A stretch of DNA of 14,528 nt from an uncultured bacterium. GTDB lineage: Bacteria > Planctomycetota > UBA1135 > GCA-002686595. Shown here one piece after another: positions 1-9,091 of the stretch (its first letter is position 1; each line of letters starts with the position of its first letter). The translations under genes and the position numbers were made by a program. Location of the stretch: assembly GCA_913058555.1 (NCBI GenBank), contig CAJXRJ010000101.1:1-14528 (forward strand), given 5' to 3'. The notes below the pieces were generated by a model. That model saw nothing but the letters and a program-made list of their open reading frames with translations. It ran no database searches and was not told where the DNA came from.

Positions 1-35
1 TATCGTCGGCAGCGTCAGATGTGTATAAGAGACAG
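1..35 (+). other. Nextera/Tn5 read-1 adapter (library artefact)
   Basis: Positions 3-35 match the Nextera read-1 oligonucleotide: TCGTCGGCAGCGTC followed by the 19-bp Tn5 mosaic end AGATGTGTATAAGAGACAG. The bases TA before it are probably the end of an outer primer or index. This is not genomic sequence, and the biological insert begins at 36. Reading frames that begin here (peptides starting MCIRDR or MYKRQ) are adapter translations. Confidence 0.98.
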
Positions 36-270
36 ACGTTCCACCGAGCGTTCCGAGGTCATGCTTCGCCCCTTGCCCAGCCGCGGAAGCCATGCACAAC
101 GCCGCCGCAGCCAGGCTCACCCAAGCGGACCTCGGAAGGCATGGAACGAGCACCCAACGGATCAACTTCATCCGTCCAGTCTAATCGGATCTTCTCCATT
201 CGCAGTACGTCCATGCACGCAGGTCCCAGGGGCACTCGGCGTAGGAGAGACGCCTCACCAGCCATTCGAC

Positions 271-299
271 CGGTCTACTGGAATTCCAGTTTGAGACCG
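271..299 (-). terminator. Possible stem-loop at the 3' end of gene 1
   Basis: The 14-bp palindrome ACTGGAATTCCAGT (277-290) overlaps the stop codon of gene 1. It is flanked by CGGTCT (271-276) and AGACCG (294-299), which pair with each other across a 3-nt bulge (291-293). The resulting transcript hairpin has a 6-bp lower stem, a 5-bp upper stem and an AATT loop. No U-tract follows, so it is not a classical intrinsic terminator. It could act as a 3'-end stabiliser or be fortuitous. Confidence 0.3.
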
Positions 300-2896
300 T
301 TGGTAAAGTTGGACGTCGCCGTGGGGTTGGTATCGCGGAACCACGCCTGGGCGTAGCGGGTGTCCCCTGGAACGAGCGCCGCTGGGCCGAATGGCCTCGG
401 AACACGGGTGAGGTCCAGGGTCACCTGGGCGGCGCCATCAGACCCCGTCAAGAAGACCGCACCGGGAACCTGGAGGAGGCGGCCGATGGCGCCGCCCAGA
501 CACAGGTCCCCTTGGCTGCCACCTGGGTTCGCCACAAAGCCCTCGCCGTCTGCGATCAGGAAAAAGCCGAAGGTTGATGCGGGCAAGCGCTCGACGCGGA
601 GCTGCACGTCGTTGCTGGCAACGGAAGGTGAACCCGACGCGCTGATCGCGCCGGAGATTCCGCCGGAATGGACTTCAGCGGGGCCGCAGTAGCCCGTTCC
701 GAATCGATCCGTGTTGCGGTTGACGACGATCGCGCCGTTCGACGCCCTCTTGAGGATGTCCAAGTCGAGGTCACCGTCGAGATCCGCCACATCCGAGATG
801 AAGGAGTCGGAGCCCGGTAGATCCACGGCGGCCGCGAAGGATCCGCCGCCGAGGTTCAGTTGCCACCTCGCTGGAGCCCCAGGCGTGCTCACGAACACAT
901 CGGGCAGCCCGTCGAGGTTGACGTCGCGCAGCAGTACGGTGCGTCCCTGCTGCGGATCCAGCATGACGCCAGGCGCAAAAGCGCCGACGCCTGTATTCGT
1001 GAAGAGGACGGTCTCCAAAAGGCCCACAGCTACGACGTCGATATCGCCGTCACCGTCGACGTCTCCGAGGTCGAAGGCGTAGAAGCTCGATCCGGGAAGA
1101 GAGACCGGAGCCTGCTGTCCACCGGTACCTGTCCCACGATTCCTACGCCAGAGAACAGATCCGGTGGTGAACTCGAGGTAGACGAAGTCGCCGTCCCCAT
1201 CACCATCCATGTCGGCAAGCTGGACGGACGCCCCCACCTGGGCGTTAGGAACACTCGGTCCGGCCGTGAATCCCAAAGGTCCATTCTCGACCCACGAGTG
1301 GATGAGGTCGGAGGAGAATCCCTCGCGGTGCGAAAGGAAGATATCGAGGTCGCCGTCGCCCTCCATATCCCCATAGGTGGTGACCGCGCCGCTGTCGGCC
1401 AGGGCCCCATAGATCTGCGTCGAGTCCGCGAAGGTGCCTTGACCGAGGTTCTCCGCCCAACGGACATTCGCGTAGATGGCGTCGTACGAGCCTCCGGCAC
1501 TCACCAGGTCAAGATCGCCGTCTTGATCGATGTCGATCGCGTCCACTTGCCCGGCGGTATTGATCGCCAGTGTCTGACTCAGGCCTCCAAACACGCCGCC
1601 TTGATTGTCGATCCAACCGAACAAGCCGTCGTCGTTCGTGCTGAGGGCGAGAATGAGCTCGGCATCTCCATCTCCATCGAGATCGGCGGCCTTGACGTCC
1701 CGTGCGCCGGCGATGTCGATGGAGAACTGCACTCCATCCCCGAGCGTCGTTCCGTCGTTGACATGCAGGGTCCGCTTCTGCGCCCCGGTGGCCACCACAT
1801 CCGGGTCGCCGTCATCATCGGCATCGAGGATCAAGAATGTATTGGGTCCGAAGCCATTGGGGTGCGTCCCCAGGAGCTCTCGGGGACCAAACGCACCGCC
1901 CGTATTCGGATACAGGAAATAATCGTCGGTCGTGGTGGTGGACGCTCCGAAGGTTCGACTGATCAAGCACTCTGTGGCCCCGTCGCCGTTGAGATCGACG
2001 ACCTCGAGCGTTCGGATTTCCCTCGACCCATGGAAGCCGTAGCGAGCTGCTCCGAACGCTCCGCCCCCGAGACCTGGAGCCCAGTCCAAGGATCCGTTGA
2101 ATCGATGGGTGGCGAGGAGGTCCAGCACACCGTCCGAGTCCATATCTGCCATCCTCAAGTGGTAGGGCCTCGTGAACGTCGTCGTGAGCACCGTGCCCGC
2201 GCCCAGGCCCGCTCCCGCGATGTTCTCGTGCAGGATGATGGCCGGAGCGGTCTCGTCTGCTGCAAGGAGATCGTCATCCCCGTCGCCGTCCACATCGGCA
2301 ACGATCATGTCCGTGTACCGGCCTTGGGCAGTGGACAGGAGTTGCGGCTGAGCGAACGCGACCCCAAGTCCGCTCACGCTCACGTTCTCGACCCAAGCAA
2401 GGCGCGACCCCGTCCCGGAAACGAAGATCTGCATCGCGTAGTCATCGTCCCCATCCCCGTCAAAGTCCCCCGCCTCTACTCGGGTTACGGAGAAGGGCCC
2501 CGTAAGGATGGGTCGATGGGCTCCAAAGACGCCGTTGCCGAGGTTCTCCACCCAGGAGAGTGCCTGCACGTGACCTTCGCCCACGACGAGGTCGAGGTCC
2601 CCGTCGAGGTCGACGTCCCCGGCCACCATGGCGCTGACCGCTCCTTGTGTCGAAAGCGGCGACTGTTGGATGAACCCGAAGTTTGGATCGTTGCGAATCC
2701 AACTGATAGGTCCCGTACTTCCGCCCGCTGTCAGAATGTCGACCCGCCCGTCGCCATCCACGTCCATTGGGATCGAACGCAGGGCCACAGGCGGAGGCTC
2801 GATGAGGACATCCTCGGCGGCGAATGATTGGCCCAGAACCGGTGTGGCGAGGGCGACGAGCAGCGAGACACGAGTCGGTCCGATGTGAGTTTTCAT
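275..2896 (-). CDS. Gene 1: secreted FG-GAP/VCBS repeat (beta-propeller) protein with shared C-terminal domain
   Basis: This 873-aa protein is probably exported. Residues 1-23 form a signal peptide (MKTHIGPTRV, hydrophobic LLVALATPVLG) with likely cleavage VLG|QS, leaving Gln at +1. Residues about 25-735 carry 14 calcium-binding-type DxDxDG motifs, from DVDGDGRVD to DLDGDLDLD, about 50 residues apart, interleaved with FG.-type strands. This is the FG-GAP/VCBS beta-propeller signature, and 14 blades would fit two seven-bladed propellers. Residues 736-873 (278-691) are the C-terminal domain shared with the other three large genes: YCGPA, ASGSPSVASNDVQL, FGFF, GDLCLGGAIGR, QAWFRD and TSNFTNGLKLEF. 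There is no LPXTG, PEP-CTERM or terminal membrane segment. The ATG at 2896 is preceded by GAGGA (2901-2905) four bases away, which supports this start. Gene 2 lies 199 bp upstream on the same strand, so co-transcription is possible but not shown. The ligand is unknown. Confidence 0.93.
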   Translation of the reverse strand: MKTHIGPTRVSLLVALATPVLGQSFAAEDVLIEPPPVALRSIPMDVDGDGRVDILTAGGSTGPISWIRNDPNFGFIQQSPLSTQGAVSAMVAGDVDLDGDLDLVVGEGHVQALSWVENLGNGVFGAHRPILTGPFSVTRVEAGDFDGDGDDDYAMQIFVSGTGSRLAWVENVSVSGLGVAFAQPQLLSTAQGRYTDMIVADVDGDGDDDLLAADETAPAIILHENIAGAGLGAGTVLTTTFTRPYHLRMADMDSDGVLDLLATHRFNGSLDWAPGLGGGAFGAARYGFHGSREIRTLEVVDLNGDGATECLISRTFGASTTTTDDYFLYPNTGGAFGPRELLGTHPNGFGPNTFLILDADDDGDPDVVATGAQKRTLHVNDGTTLGDGVQFSIDIAGARDVKAADLDGDGDAELILALSTNDDGLFGWIDNQGGVFGGLSQTLAINTAGQVDAIDIDQDGDLDLVSAGGSYDAIYANVRWAENLGQGTFADSTQIYGALADSGAVTTYGDMEGDGDLDIFLSHREGFSSDLIHSWVENGPLGFTAGPSVPNAQVGASVQLADMDGDGDGDFVYLEFTTGSVLWRRNRGTGTGGQQAPVSLPGSSFYAFDLGDVDGDGDIDVVAVGLLETVLFTNTGVGAFAPGVMLDPQQGRTVLLRDVNLDGLPDVFVSTPGAPARWQLNLGGGSFAAAVDLPGSDSFISDVADLDGDLDLDILKRASNGAIVVNRNTDRFGTGYCGPAEVHSGGISGAISASGSPSVASNDVQLRVERLPASTFGFFLIADGEGFVANPGGSQGDLCLGGAIGRLLQVPGAVFLTGSDGAAQVTLDLTRVPRPFGPAALVPGDTRYAQAWFRDTNPTATSNFTNGLKLEFQ

Positions 2897-3095
2897 GGTT
2901 TCCTCAGGCGGTGCGAGCGCGCGTCGAGCGACGGGAATGGTCGCAGCGGCGCGGCGGAGAACGTGACAACACAGGCACTCCCACGGTAGCCCAGATGCGC
3001 CACAGCGCCAGAGCCGCCCGCCCGAATCAGCCTTGGGCCCCGTTCTGCCCCCCCCTACACCTGCCCAGGTTGAGGCGTTGGGGCGTAGTTCGCCG

Positions 3096-5738
3096 TCAGG
3101 GAACGAGCGCGATCTCTAGGGCATCGCTGGTGCCGAGTATGGAGCCCAGGGGGCCTGTGTCGCGGAAGAAGGCTTGTGCGTGGAGGGAGCTGCCGGCGGA
3201 AGCCGCGGCGGCGTAGGGCGCGCCGAAATCGAGGGGCAGCGTGAGGGAGCCGGTGGAGTCGGTGAGGCCAGGCGGAAGGATTCGTTCGAGGGTGCCGCCG
3301 ATGCAGAGGGCACCCGAGCCGACGGTGCCGAGCTGCTTCTCGGTGCCGAGGGCAAAGAGGGCAAAGGAGGCAGGGGGCGCATCCGATAGGTGGAGCTGAA
3401 GCGCGTTGGCGGACAGGCTTGAGCTGCCGGAGGCGCGGCACAGGGCGGGGAGCCCGGAGGCCCCGGCGAACGATGTGCAGTAGGGCATTCCGACCTGCGC
3501 GCTGCAGACCTCGTCAAGGCGCGCGAAGTTGCCGGCAGTGACCCCGGCTAGCACGCTAAAGCTCCCGGCGATGTAAAGCGCGCGGCCCCTTCCAAGGTCG
3601 GCGGATAGGCCCTCGCTCGGGTTGAAGAAGGTCGCCTGGTTCTGCATAGCGCCGGGGGCCAGCGTCCAAGACGTCCCGTCCCACATGCCCAGGTCGAAGC
3701 TCGCGCCGGAAGGGGTTTCGAACTCGCCGTACACAAAGATCCTCTCGCCGGCCCCATCGGGATCATGGGCAACCATGTTGAAGGTCGTGCCTACGAGTCG
3801 GATCGGATCAGCCGCACCTCCGGTGACGGGGGCCCATTCGGTTCCATCGAACGAGGCGAGCCCGGGTGAGGGGAGTCCGTTCACTCGATCGAAGTAGCCA
3901 GACGCAAAAAGGCGGCGCTCGCCGCCGACCTCGGCCGAGGTCAGCTCCCGGACGACGGGAGCCGAGCTCGAGGTGGAAGAGTTCTCCAGTGACCCCGGTA
4001 GGGCGTGCCATTGGCTTCCGTCCCAGCGCGCGACGTTGAGCGCGGCAGTACCACCGATATTCGAGAAGTTGCCCCCTGCGTAGAGGTCGGCCCCCTGCCC
4101 GTCATCCCAGCCCTCGATGGTGTAAATCGCGTCGAAGAACGAGGCGTTCGTCAATCCGCCCCCAACGCTCGCGAAGGACGTTCCATCCAAGCGCGCGATG
4201 CCGTTGGTTCCGGCCTGGTTGAAGCCGGCAAAGTTGCCGCCGAGGTAGAGCTCTGGGCCACTGCCAAGATCGATCGAGGTCAGAGCATGGACCGTCTCGT
4301 CATAAGAGAGACCGGACCCCAGGTACTCCCAAGTGGTGCCGTCGAAGCGCACCACTGGGGCACCGGAGCTAAACCCGACCCCCGACGATGTGATGTAAAG
4401 GTCGCCTCGATGGGAAACGACGCCGTCGCCCCTGATCTGGTCGGGGCCTGGCGGATCCGGTTGGCGGATGAACGCGCTCCCATCGTAGCGATAGAAGTAG
4501 CGAGATCCGAAGTTGGCCGCGACCAGCGCCATCTCCGGCCCGTTGCCGAAGTTGTGCAGCCCCATGGCCAGGATGCTGAAGGGGGCGCCTCCGCCCCGGC
4601 CCGGGAGCTCCCATGCGGTTCCATTCCACGCCGCGAGCGAGGAATCGTCCACAACGCCGTGGCGCCCCCCCGCCCAGATCAGGTCACCGCTCGCCCCGGG
4701 AAACCATTGAAGAGACGTCGACCAGGGAAGCGCGCCGGGCAGCACAACGGGTGGCTGGAGCGTGCCGTCCAGCTCGATGAGCGTGTCGTCGACCAAGGCC
4801 CAAACCGGATCGGCGGGGCCTGTAGCGGTCTGGACGGTGAACCCCCAGACGGATTCCGTGACCGGGAGCCCCACCCAGCTTCCCGCACCTTCGAAGAGCC
4901 AGGTGGACGGACCGTTCGCGGTTTGGACCGGTGAGCTCATCCCGACGTGGAGTACGTTGCTTCCGCCGCGGCGCGCTGAAGCCAGGGAGAGAACCGACAG
5001 GTTCCCCGCTGAACCGGGGGGGAGTCCCCCTGGCGGCCCCGCGGGCGCGAGTGTCGTGCCGTCCCAGGTCGCCAGGAGACGCGCCCCTGATCCACCGAGG
5101 TCGTCGAAGCGGCCGCCGATGTAGAGGCGTTCGCCGCTCCCGTCGTCATGGACCGCAAATGCCCCGACGCTGCGGGCCCCGGGGTCGCCGAGGGATCCCT
5201 CGACGTTGCTCCACGCTCCGTCGTAACGAAAGAGCGTCCCGCGCCCGACGCCTGCCACCCGTAGATCGTACCCACCCATAAAGAGGGCCGGACCCGCGCC
5301 GTCGTCGAACACCTGAAGCCCATAGATGACCCCATCTTGAACGCCAAGGTCCTGCCACGCGGTGCCGTCCCAGCGGGTCAGCGTGCCGTTGCCCGAGGCG
5401 AAGACCACCGGTCCGGACCCATCATCAAGTGTCGCAAGGTGGGTCACCGAATGCTGTGGGCCCGGGCCGAGCGGGCTCCAGGTGGTTCCGTCGAACACGG
5501 CGATCCCTTCCGCGACCACGTCGCCGACGTTCGAGAAGTACCCACCCACATAGAGCTTCGGCGTGGGCCCACTCGTGTCCAAGTGCAAGGCCTCAACCGA
5601 CCCACCGAGGCCGCTGGGGGCGAACGCCCGCGACCACTCCAAGCACTGCGCGTCAGCCCTTGGGCTCCAACTGAGGAAGAGCGCCACAGCGACCGAACGG
5701 AGCAGTGAGCGGAGCGAGGAGCGGCAAATGGGGCGCAT
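3096..5738 (-). CDS. Gene 2: secreted kelch-like WDGTxW repeat protein with shared C-terminal domain
   Basis: This 880-aa protein is probably exported. The frame stays open upstream to 6185, but that extension looks non-coding. I start at 5738 because an arginine-rich n-region and a hydrophobic core (SVAVALFLSW) follow at once, with cleavage at ADA|QC. A GGAGAAGG lies about 14 bases upstream, far for a Shine-Dalgarno. Residues about 30-750 repeat two alternating strands: a 'DGTxW' strand (FDGTTWSPLG, WDGTAWQDLG, WDGSQWHALPG, WDGTSWTLAPG; 13 clear copies and a degraded last one, LDEVCS) and an 'LYVGGxF' strand (KLYVGGYF, RLYIGGRF, ELYLGGNF, ALYIAGSF; 14 by eye). This fits a kelch-like double propeller without calcium motifs. 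Residues 753-880 (3099-3482) are the C-terminal domain in its most divergent form: YCTSFAGASG, GALCIGGTLER, QAFFRD, TSDALEI. The function is not recognised; an adhesive or surface protein is the inference. Confidence 0.9.
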   Translation of the reverse strand: MRPICRSSLRSLLRSVAVALFLSWSPRADAQCLEWSRAFAPSGLGGSVEALHLDTSGPTPKLYVGGYFSNVGDVVAEGIAVFDGTTWSPLGPGPQHSVTHLATLDDGSGPVVFASGNGTLTRWDGTAWQDLGVQDGVIYGLQVFDDGAGPALFMGGYDLRVAGVGRGTLFRYDGAWSNVEGSLGDPGARSVGAFAVHDDGSGERLYIGGRFDDLGGSGARLLATWDGTTLAPAGPPGGLPPGSAGNLSVLSLASARRGGSNVLHVGMSSPVQTANGPSTWLFEGAGSWVGLPVTESVWGFTVQTATGPADPVWALVDDTLIELDGTLQPPVVLPGALPWSTSLQWFPGASGDLIWAGGRHGVVDDSSLAAWNGTAWELPGRGGGAPFSILAMGLHNFGNGPEMALVAANFGSRYFYRYDGSAFIRQPDPPGPDQIRGDGVVSHRGDLYITSSGVGFSSGAPVVRFDGTTWEYLGSGLSYDETVHALTSIDLGSGPELYLGGNFAGFNQAGTNGIARLDGTSFASVGGGLTNASFFDAIYTIEGWDDGQGADLYAGGNFSNIGGTAALNVARWDGSQWHALPGSLENSSTSSSAPVVRELTSAEVGGERRLFASGYFDRVNGLPSPGLASFDGTEWAPVTGGAADPIRLVGTTFNMVAHDPDGAGERIFVYGEFETPSGASFDLGMWDGTSWTLAPGAMQNQATFFNPSEGLSADLGRGRALYIAGSFSVLAGVTAGNFARLDEVCSAQVGMPYCTSFAGASGLPALCRASGSSSLSANALQLHLSDAPPASFALFALGTEKQLGTVGSGALCIGGTLERILPPGLTDSTGSLTLPLDFGAPYAAAASAGSSLHAQAFFRDTGPLGSILGTSDALEIALVP

Positions 5739-6290
5739 GATGTTCGATGAGGCCTTCTCCACCGGACAAGGAGCTGGCCGGCTGCCTCCAATAGTAGCGC
5801 GAAGCGGCGTTAGTGCATGGCTTGTGAAGGGAAGCCCTCCCCCTACCGAATGGAGATTCAGGACCGCTGCAGAGCTCGCGAGAGAGACCGGCCGAGCCCC
5901 ATCGTTCGACTGAGGGCCTTGCGGGCAAGCGCCGCTTCTGCCTGTTGTGCGGCGGGGTCCCGTCCTCTCAGTCGCCCGCCGAACCGCCCCCCGCAGCGTC
6001 AGAACGCAAGATTGACCGTGCCTCTCGCTTGCCCGGCGGCATTCGGAACAGCAGGCCCAAGACCAATGCGGACTCGATAGCCAGGCGGGAGTCCCTCTGT
6101 TGGCCTCCGCGCCCAGCACTTCGACAGAATGTGCAGTTCGCCGCAGCGCCAGGCGATGGCCGTGTTGTCGCGCCTCATTCCACACCCCGCCCAGGTCATC
6201 CGCTTACCACGTGGGCTTGAATCCTCCGAGTCTTCAAATCAACGCTACAGTGCGGACTCCCCTCCCGACCTCGCAAACAGAGAAGACATC
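5739..6290. promoter_or_regulatory. Divergent intergenic region between genes 2 and 3
   Basis: These 552 bp separate the divergent starts of genes 2 and 3, so both promoters should lie here. I cannot identify convincing -35/-10 pairs. The palindrome CCACGTGG (6207-6214) lies about 75 bp before gene 3, and a purine-rich AGAGAAG (6280-6286) lies just before its ATG. The frame of gene 2 stays open across most of the region on the minus strand, but the translation is arginine-rich and unlike its neighbours. A short minus-strand run at 5999-6079 resembles the start of the shared C-terminal domain and may be a fossil. Confidence 0.55.
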
Positions 6291-8906
6291 ATGGTTCGCT
6301 CATCTCGCTCGCTGGCGCCCCTTTTGGTTGCCGCTCTATGTTCTTCCACGAGTGGGCAGTCACCATTCTCCGAGGCCGCAGAGGTGACCGACACCCTTTC
6401 CGGTTGGGCCGATCTCACCGTGGCGGATATGAACGGAGACGGCCTCGGTGACCTGATCGTCGCTCCGGGCTACGGCCCCGGCGTAAAAGTCCTGCTCAGC
6501 AAGGGAGGTGGACAGTTCGAGCGCTCGTATCGAGCGGCCGAAGACGTCGGCATCGTCCAGCACGTCGAGACCACCGATTGGAATGGCGATGGCCTTCCCG
6601 ATCTGCTGCTCTCCGTGGAATCGACCCTTGGGACGAACGTCTGGGCAGCGATCAGCTCGACTTCAAGCCAACACCTCGACGCAGAATCGCTTCTGAACGG
6701 CGTGGGCCCCGTGCTCACGATGGAAGCGGCCGACGTCAACGGCGACGGAGCCGATGACCTTGTCCTTGCGACTTCGGGTGCATCGGCGCACCTCGGGTGG
6801 TACGAACGGCTACCCACAGGACTCAGCTCAACGCTCAACATCATCGTCGCTGAGGAAGTCAGCACGAGCGCGCCAGCGGACCTCGATGGCGATGGATTCC
6901 TTGATGTCTACTACCAGCTCCCCCAGGCCCAGGACCCACATTTCCTTCAGGGCATTGGAGGAGGCTCGTTCGGGCTCCTGTTCCGACCCATACCTAGCCC
7001 GCCTCCCTCCCGGCACTATTCCATCGGGGACATCGATGGCGATGGCCTGGTGGATGTCATCGATGCGGATGGCGCCAGCGTTCGAATTCACTACGGCACG
7101 GGGTCCTTCCATTTCGCCGCTGGCGTGACCGTGGGCACCCCAGTCCTATCCAACGTTCAAGATGCCCGGACGGTGGACGTCGACGGTGACGGCGACCTCG
7201 ACCTCTACTTATCGAGCCGACAACCTGGGCAGCCCGCCCAAGGCAGCCTGCTTGAGAATGCCAACGGGGCGTTCCTCCACACGCAGGCCGTCTTCCCCGG
7301 GCTTTGGGTGCTTCACTCATTCCACGACGTCACCGGAGACGGACACCCCGACGCGCTCGGCGGCGGAATTCAGATTGTGCAAGTGTGTGTGAACGCCACC
7401 CCCGGGCAGCCCAGCCGGTTCTTGCATCCTGCGAACGTCGCAGTCCCCTACGGAAACCCGAACCTCATCGGCGCCATCGATATCGACGGCGACGGCGTCA
7501 CGGACGTTCTGGGGTCCAATAACAATCGGTTCGAGTGGTTCCCAGGCTTCGGCGACCTGACCTTCGGTGCACCGAAGCCTCTATTCGAGTTTCCACCACT
7601 GACCACCTTCTACGGGGCCTTCTGTGCGGACCTCAACGGCGACGATAGGCCCGACATCGTGACGCTTTCATCAGGGTTCTCCAGTCAGAGCTTGATCGAG
7701 ATTCACGACAACCTCGGAAGTGGCCAGTTCGCGGCTCCTCGCCAGGTGAATCCCGGACCCGCCTACGTTCGGGCCTACCCCGTGGACGTGGACGGTGATG
7801 GAGACCTCGATCTTCTGGGTTCTGCCACGGGTGGTGCGCCGGCTCCACTGCGGCTCAACCTCAATGACGGCGCTGGCAACTTTGTGCCTGCGACCGCCTT
7901 GGGGGACACTCCTAGTTGGGCAGACAGTCTCGTAGGAGCCGACTTTGACCAGGATGGCTTCATCGACATCGCGATAACGTCGGGTGCGCAAGCACTTTGG
8001 GCGAAGGGGATCGGCCCGGCTCAGTTTGGACCCTGGCTTCCGCTGGACCAATTCGGCCATCCCACAGATCTGGGTGCCCGAGACATGGATGGAGATGGAT
8101 GGCTCGATCTACATGCTCGCCGCATCGGTCGACCCGTCTGGTTCCGTCAGTCGTCCCCTGGAGTCTTCGATGCGGCCGCGAGCCTACTAGCGCCTTCGAC
8201 GACCATGACTCCCAGGGTTCAGTTGATCGAGGACTTCGATTCCGACGGAGTCGCCGACATGCTAATCAGCCAAGACTCCTATTCCATCTTCCCGAGTTTC
8301 TACAAGGGCATCGGGCAGCCCGCGTTCGCGGCGCCTGTGAGAGCGTCGGCATTCGAACGGGGCAACGGTGAATTCCAGCTCGCGGATGCCGACGCCGACG
8401 GCGACCTCGAGTTGTTCTACCGTAGCTACTATCCTCCTCGAATCGGGCTGCTCATCAACGACACGATTCCCTCCACCGGCGAGACATCATGCGGCCCCGC
8501 CGTCGAGAACTCACGTGGTCTCGCTGCCCACTTGAGTGCTTCAGGGTCCGCCGTGGCCTCGGGCCCCTCATTCACTTTGCGGGCGACCAAGCTGCCGCTG
8601 AACCGCTTCGGCTTCTTCTTGGGGTCGCGTACCGCCCAGCTTCCCACGAGCGTGCCCAACTCCCAGGGCCGTCTCTGCCTCGGAGGCTCGATCGGCCGCT
8701 ACATAGGGCCTGGCCAAGTCGTCTCATCGGGCGCGACAGGGTCTTTCCAGATTACGGTGAACCCCACGAGGCTCGTGAATGGCACGGGCGTCAGTGCAGC
8801 CATTCAGGGGGAGACTTGGTATTTCCAAGGGTGGGTTCGTGACGTCGATTCCCAAGGCGGCGCCACGAGCAACTTCACCGACGCGCTTGCGATCGAGTTC
8901 CATTGA
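6291..8906 (+). CDS. Gene 3: secreted FG-GAP/VCBS repeat (beta-propeller) protein with shared C-terminal domain
   Basis: This 871-aa protein is probably exported. The frame is open upstream to at least 6129, but the ATG at 6291 is chosen because it begins a clear signal peptide (MVRSSRSLAP, hydrophobic LLVAALCSS) with likely cleavage TSG|QSP, again leaving Gln at +1. A weak purine-rich AGAGAAG sits five bases upstream. Residues about 40-730 contain 14 DxDxDG-type motifs, from DMNGDGLGD and DWNGDGLPD to DFDSDGVAD and DADADGDLE, typical of calcium-stabilised FG-GAP/VCBS propeller blades. Residues 733-871 (8487-8903) are the shared C-terminal domain: SCGPAVENSRG, LSASGS, FGFFLGSRT, GRLCLGGSIGRY, GETWYFQGWVRD, TSNFTDALAIEF. 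The usual YCG is SCG here. It is the only intact large gene on the plus strand. The following 185 bp (8907-9091) show no clear terminator. The substrate is unknown. Confidence 0.93.
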   Translation: MVRSSRSLAPLLVAALCSSTSGQSPFSEAAEVTDTLSGWADLTVADMNGDGLGDLIVAPGYGPGVKVLLSKGGGQFERSYRAAEDVGIVQHVETTDWNGDGLPDLLLSVESTLGTNVWAAISSTSSQHLDAESLLNGVGPVLTMEAADVNGDGADDLVLATSGASAHLGWYERLPTGLSSTLNIIVAEEVSTSAPADLDGDGFLDVYYQLPQAQDPHFLQGIGGGSFGLLFRPIPSPPPSRHYSIGDIDGDGLVDVIDADGASVRIHYGTGSFHFAAGVTVGTPVLSNVQDARTVDVDGDGDLDLYLSSRQPGQPAQGSLLENANGAFLHTQAVFPGLWVLHSFHDVTGDGHPDALGGGIQIVQVCVNATPGQPSRFLHPANVAVPYGNPNLIGAIDIDGDGVTDVLGSNNNRFEWFPGFGDLTFGAPKPLFEFPPLTTFYGAFCADLNGDDRPDIVTLSSGFSSQSLIEIHDNLGSGQFAAPRQVNPGPAYVRAYPVDVDGDGDLDLLGSATGGAPAPLRLNLNDGAGNFVPATALGDTPSWADSLVGADFDQDGFIDIAITSGAQALWAKGIGPAQFGPWLPLDQFGHPTDLGARDMDGDGWLDLHARRIGRPVWFRQSSPGVFDAAASLLAPSTTMTPRVQLIEDFDSDGVADMLISQDSYSIFPSFYKGIGQPAFAAPVRASAFERGNGEFQLADADADGDLELFYRSYYPPRIGLLINDTIPSTGETSCGPAVENSRGLAAHLSASGSAVASGPSFTLRATKLPLNRFGFFLGSRTAQLPTSVPNSQGRLCLGGSIGRYIGPGQVVSSGATGSFQITVNPTRLVNGTGVSAAIQGETWYFQGWVRDVDSQGGATSNFTDALAIEFH

Positions 8907-9091
8907 TTTGGCGGTTCGATTCCGTAGCCGTTTCCGCAGATCCTCAGCTAGCGCCTATGCCCATCGCTGCCCGCCCTTTCTGACTCGGCGGTTCCCCTCC
9001 AATCCGCACCAGTTTGCCCACTGAGTGCCTTCCGAACCAACCGCCCTCTCGTCGGGCACCCAACGGGAACTCACGGCCAATTTGCACATAA

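Noticed and set aside
3..35. Tn5 mosaic ends as a genuine transposon with inverted ends
   Set aside because: The 19-bp mosaic end is followed outward by the commercial read-1 primer sequence at both ends and there is no transposase, so it is library adapter.
19..356. Short peptides beginning MCIRDR or MYKRQ at the window ends (also 14194-14505)
   Set aside because: Their first residues are translations of the Nextera adapter, not of the organism's DNA.
860..2827. A 655-codon open frame on the plus strand opposite gene 1
   Set aside because: It is the mirror of the Asp/Gly/Val-rich repeat codons of gene 1: the translation is a monotonous series of VEVDV, IHVG and VAVDI runs. It has no signal peptide or ribosome site, and the minus strand gives a complete secreted protein.
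4005..4934. A 309-codon open frame on the plus strand opposite gene 2
   Set aside because: It is an antisense shadow in GC-rich coding DNA with low-complexity, arginine- and valine-rich composition and no motif; the minus strand carries clear repeats.
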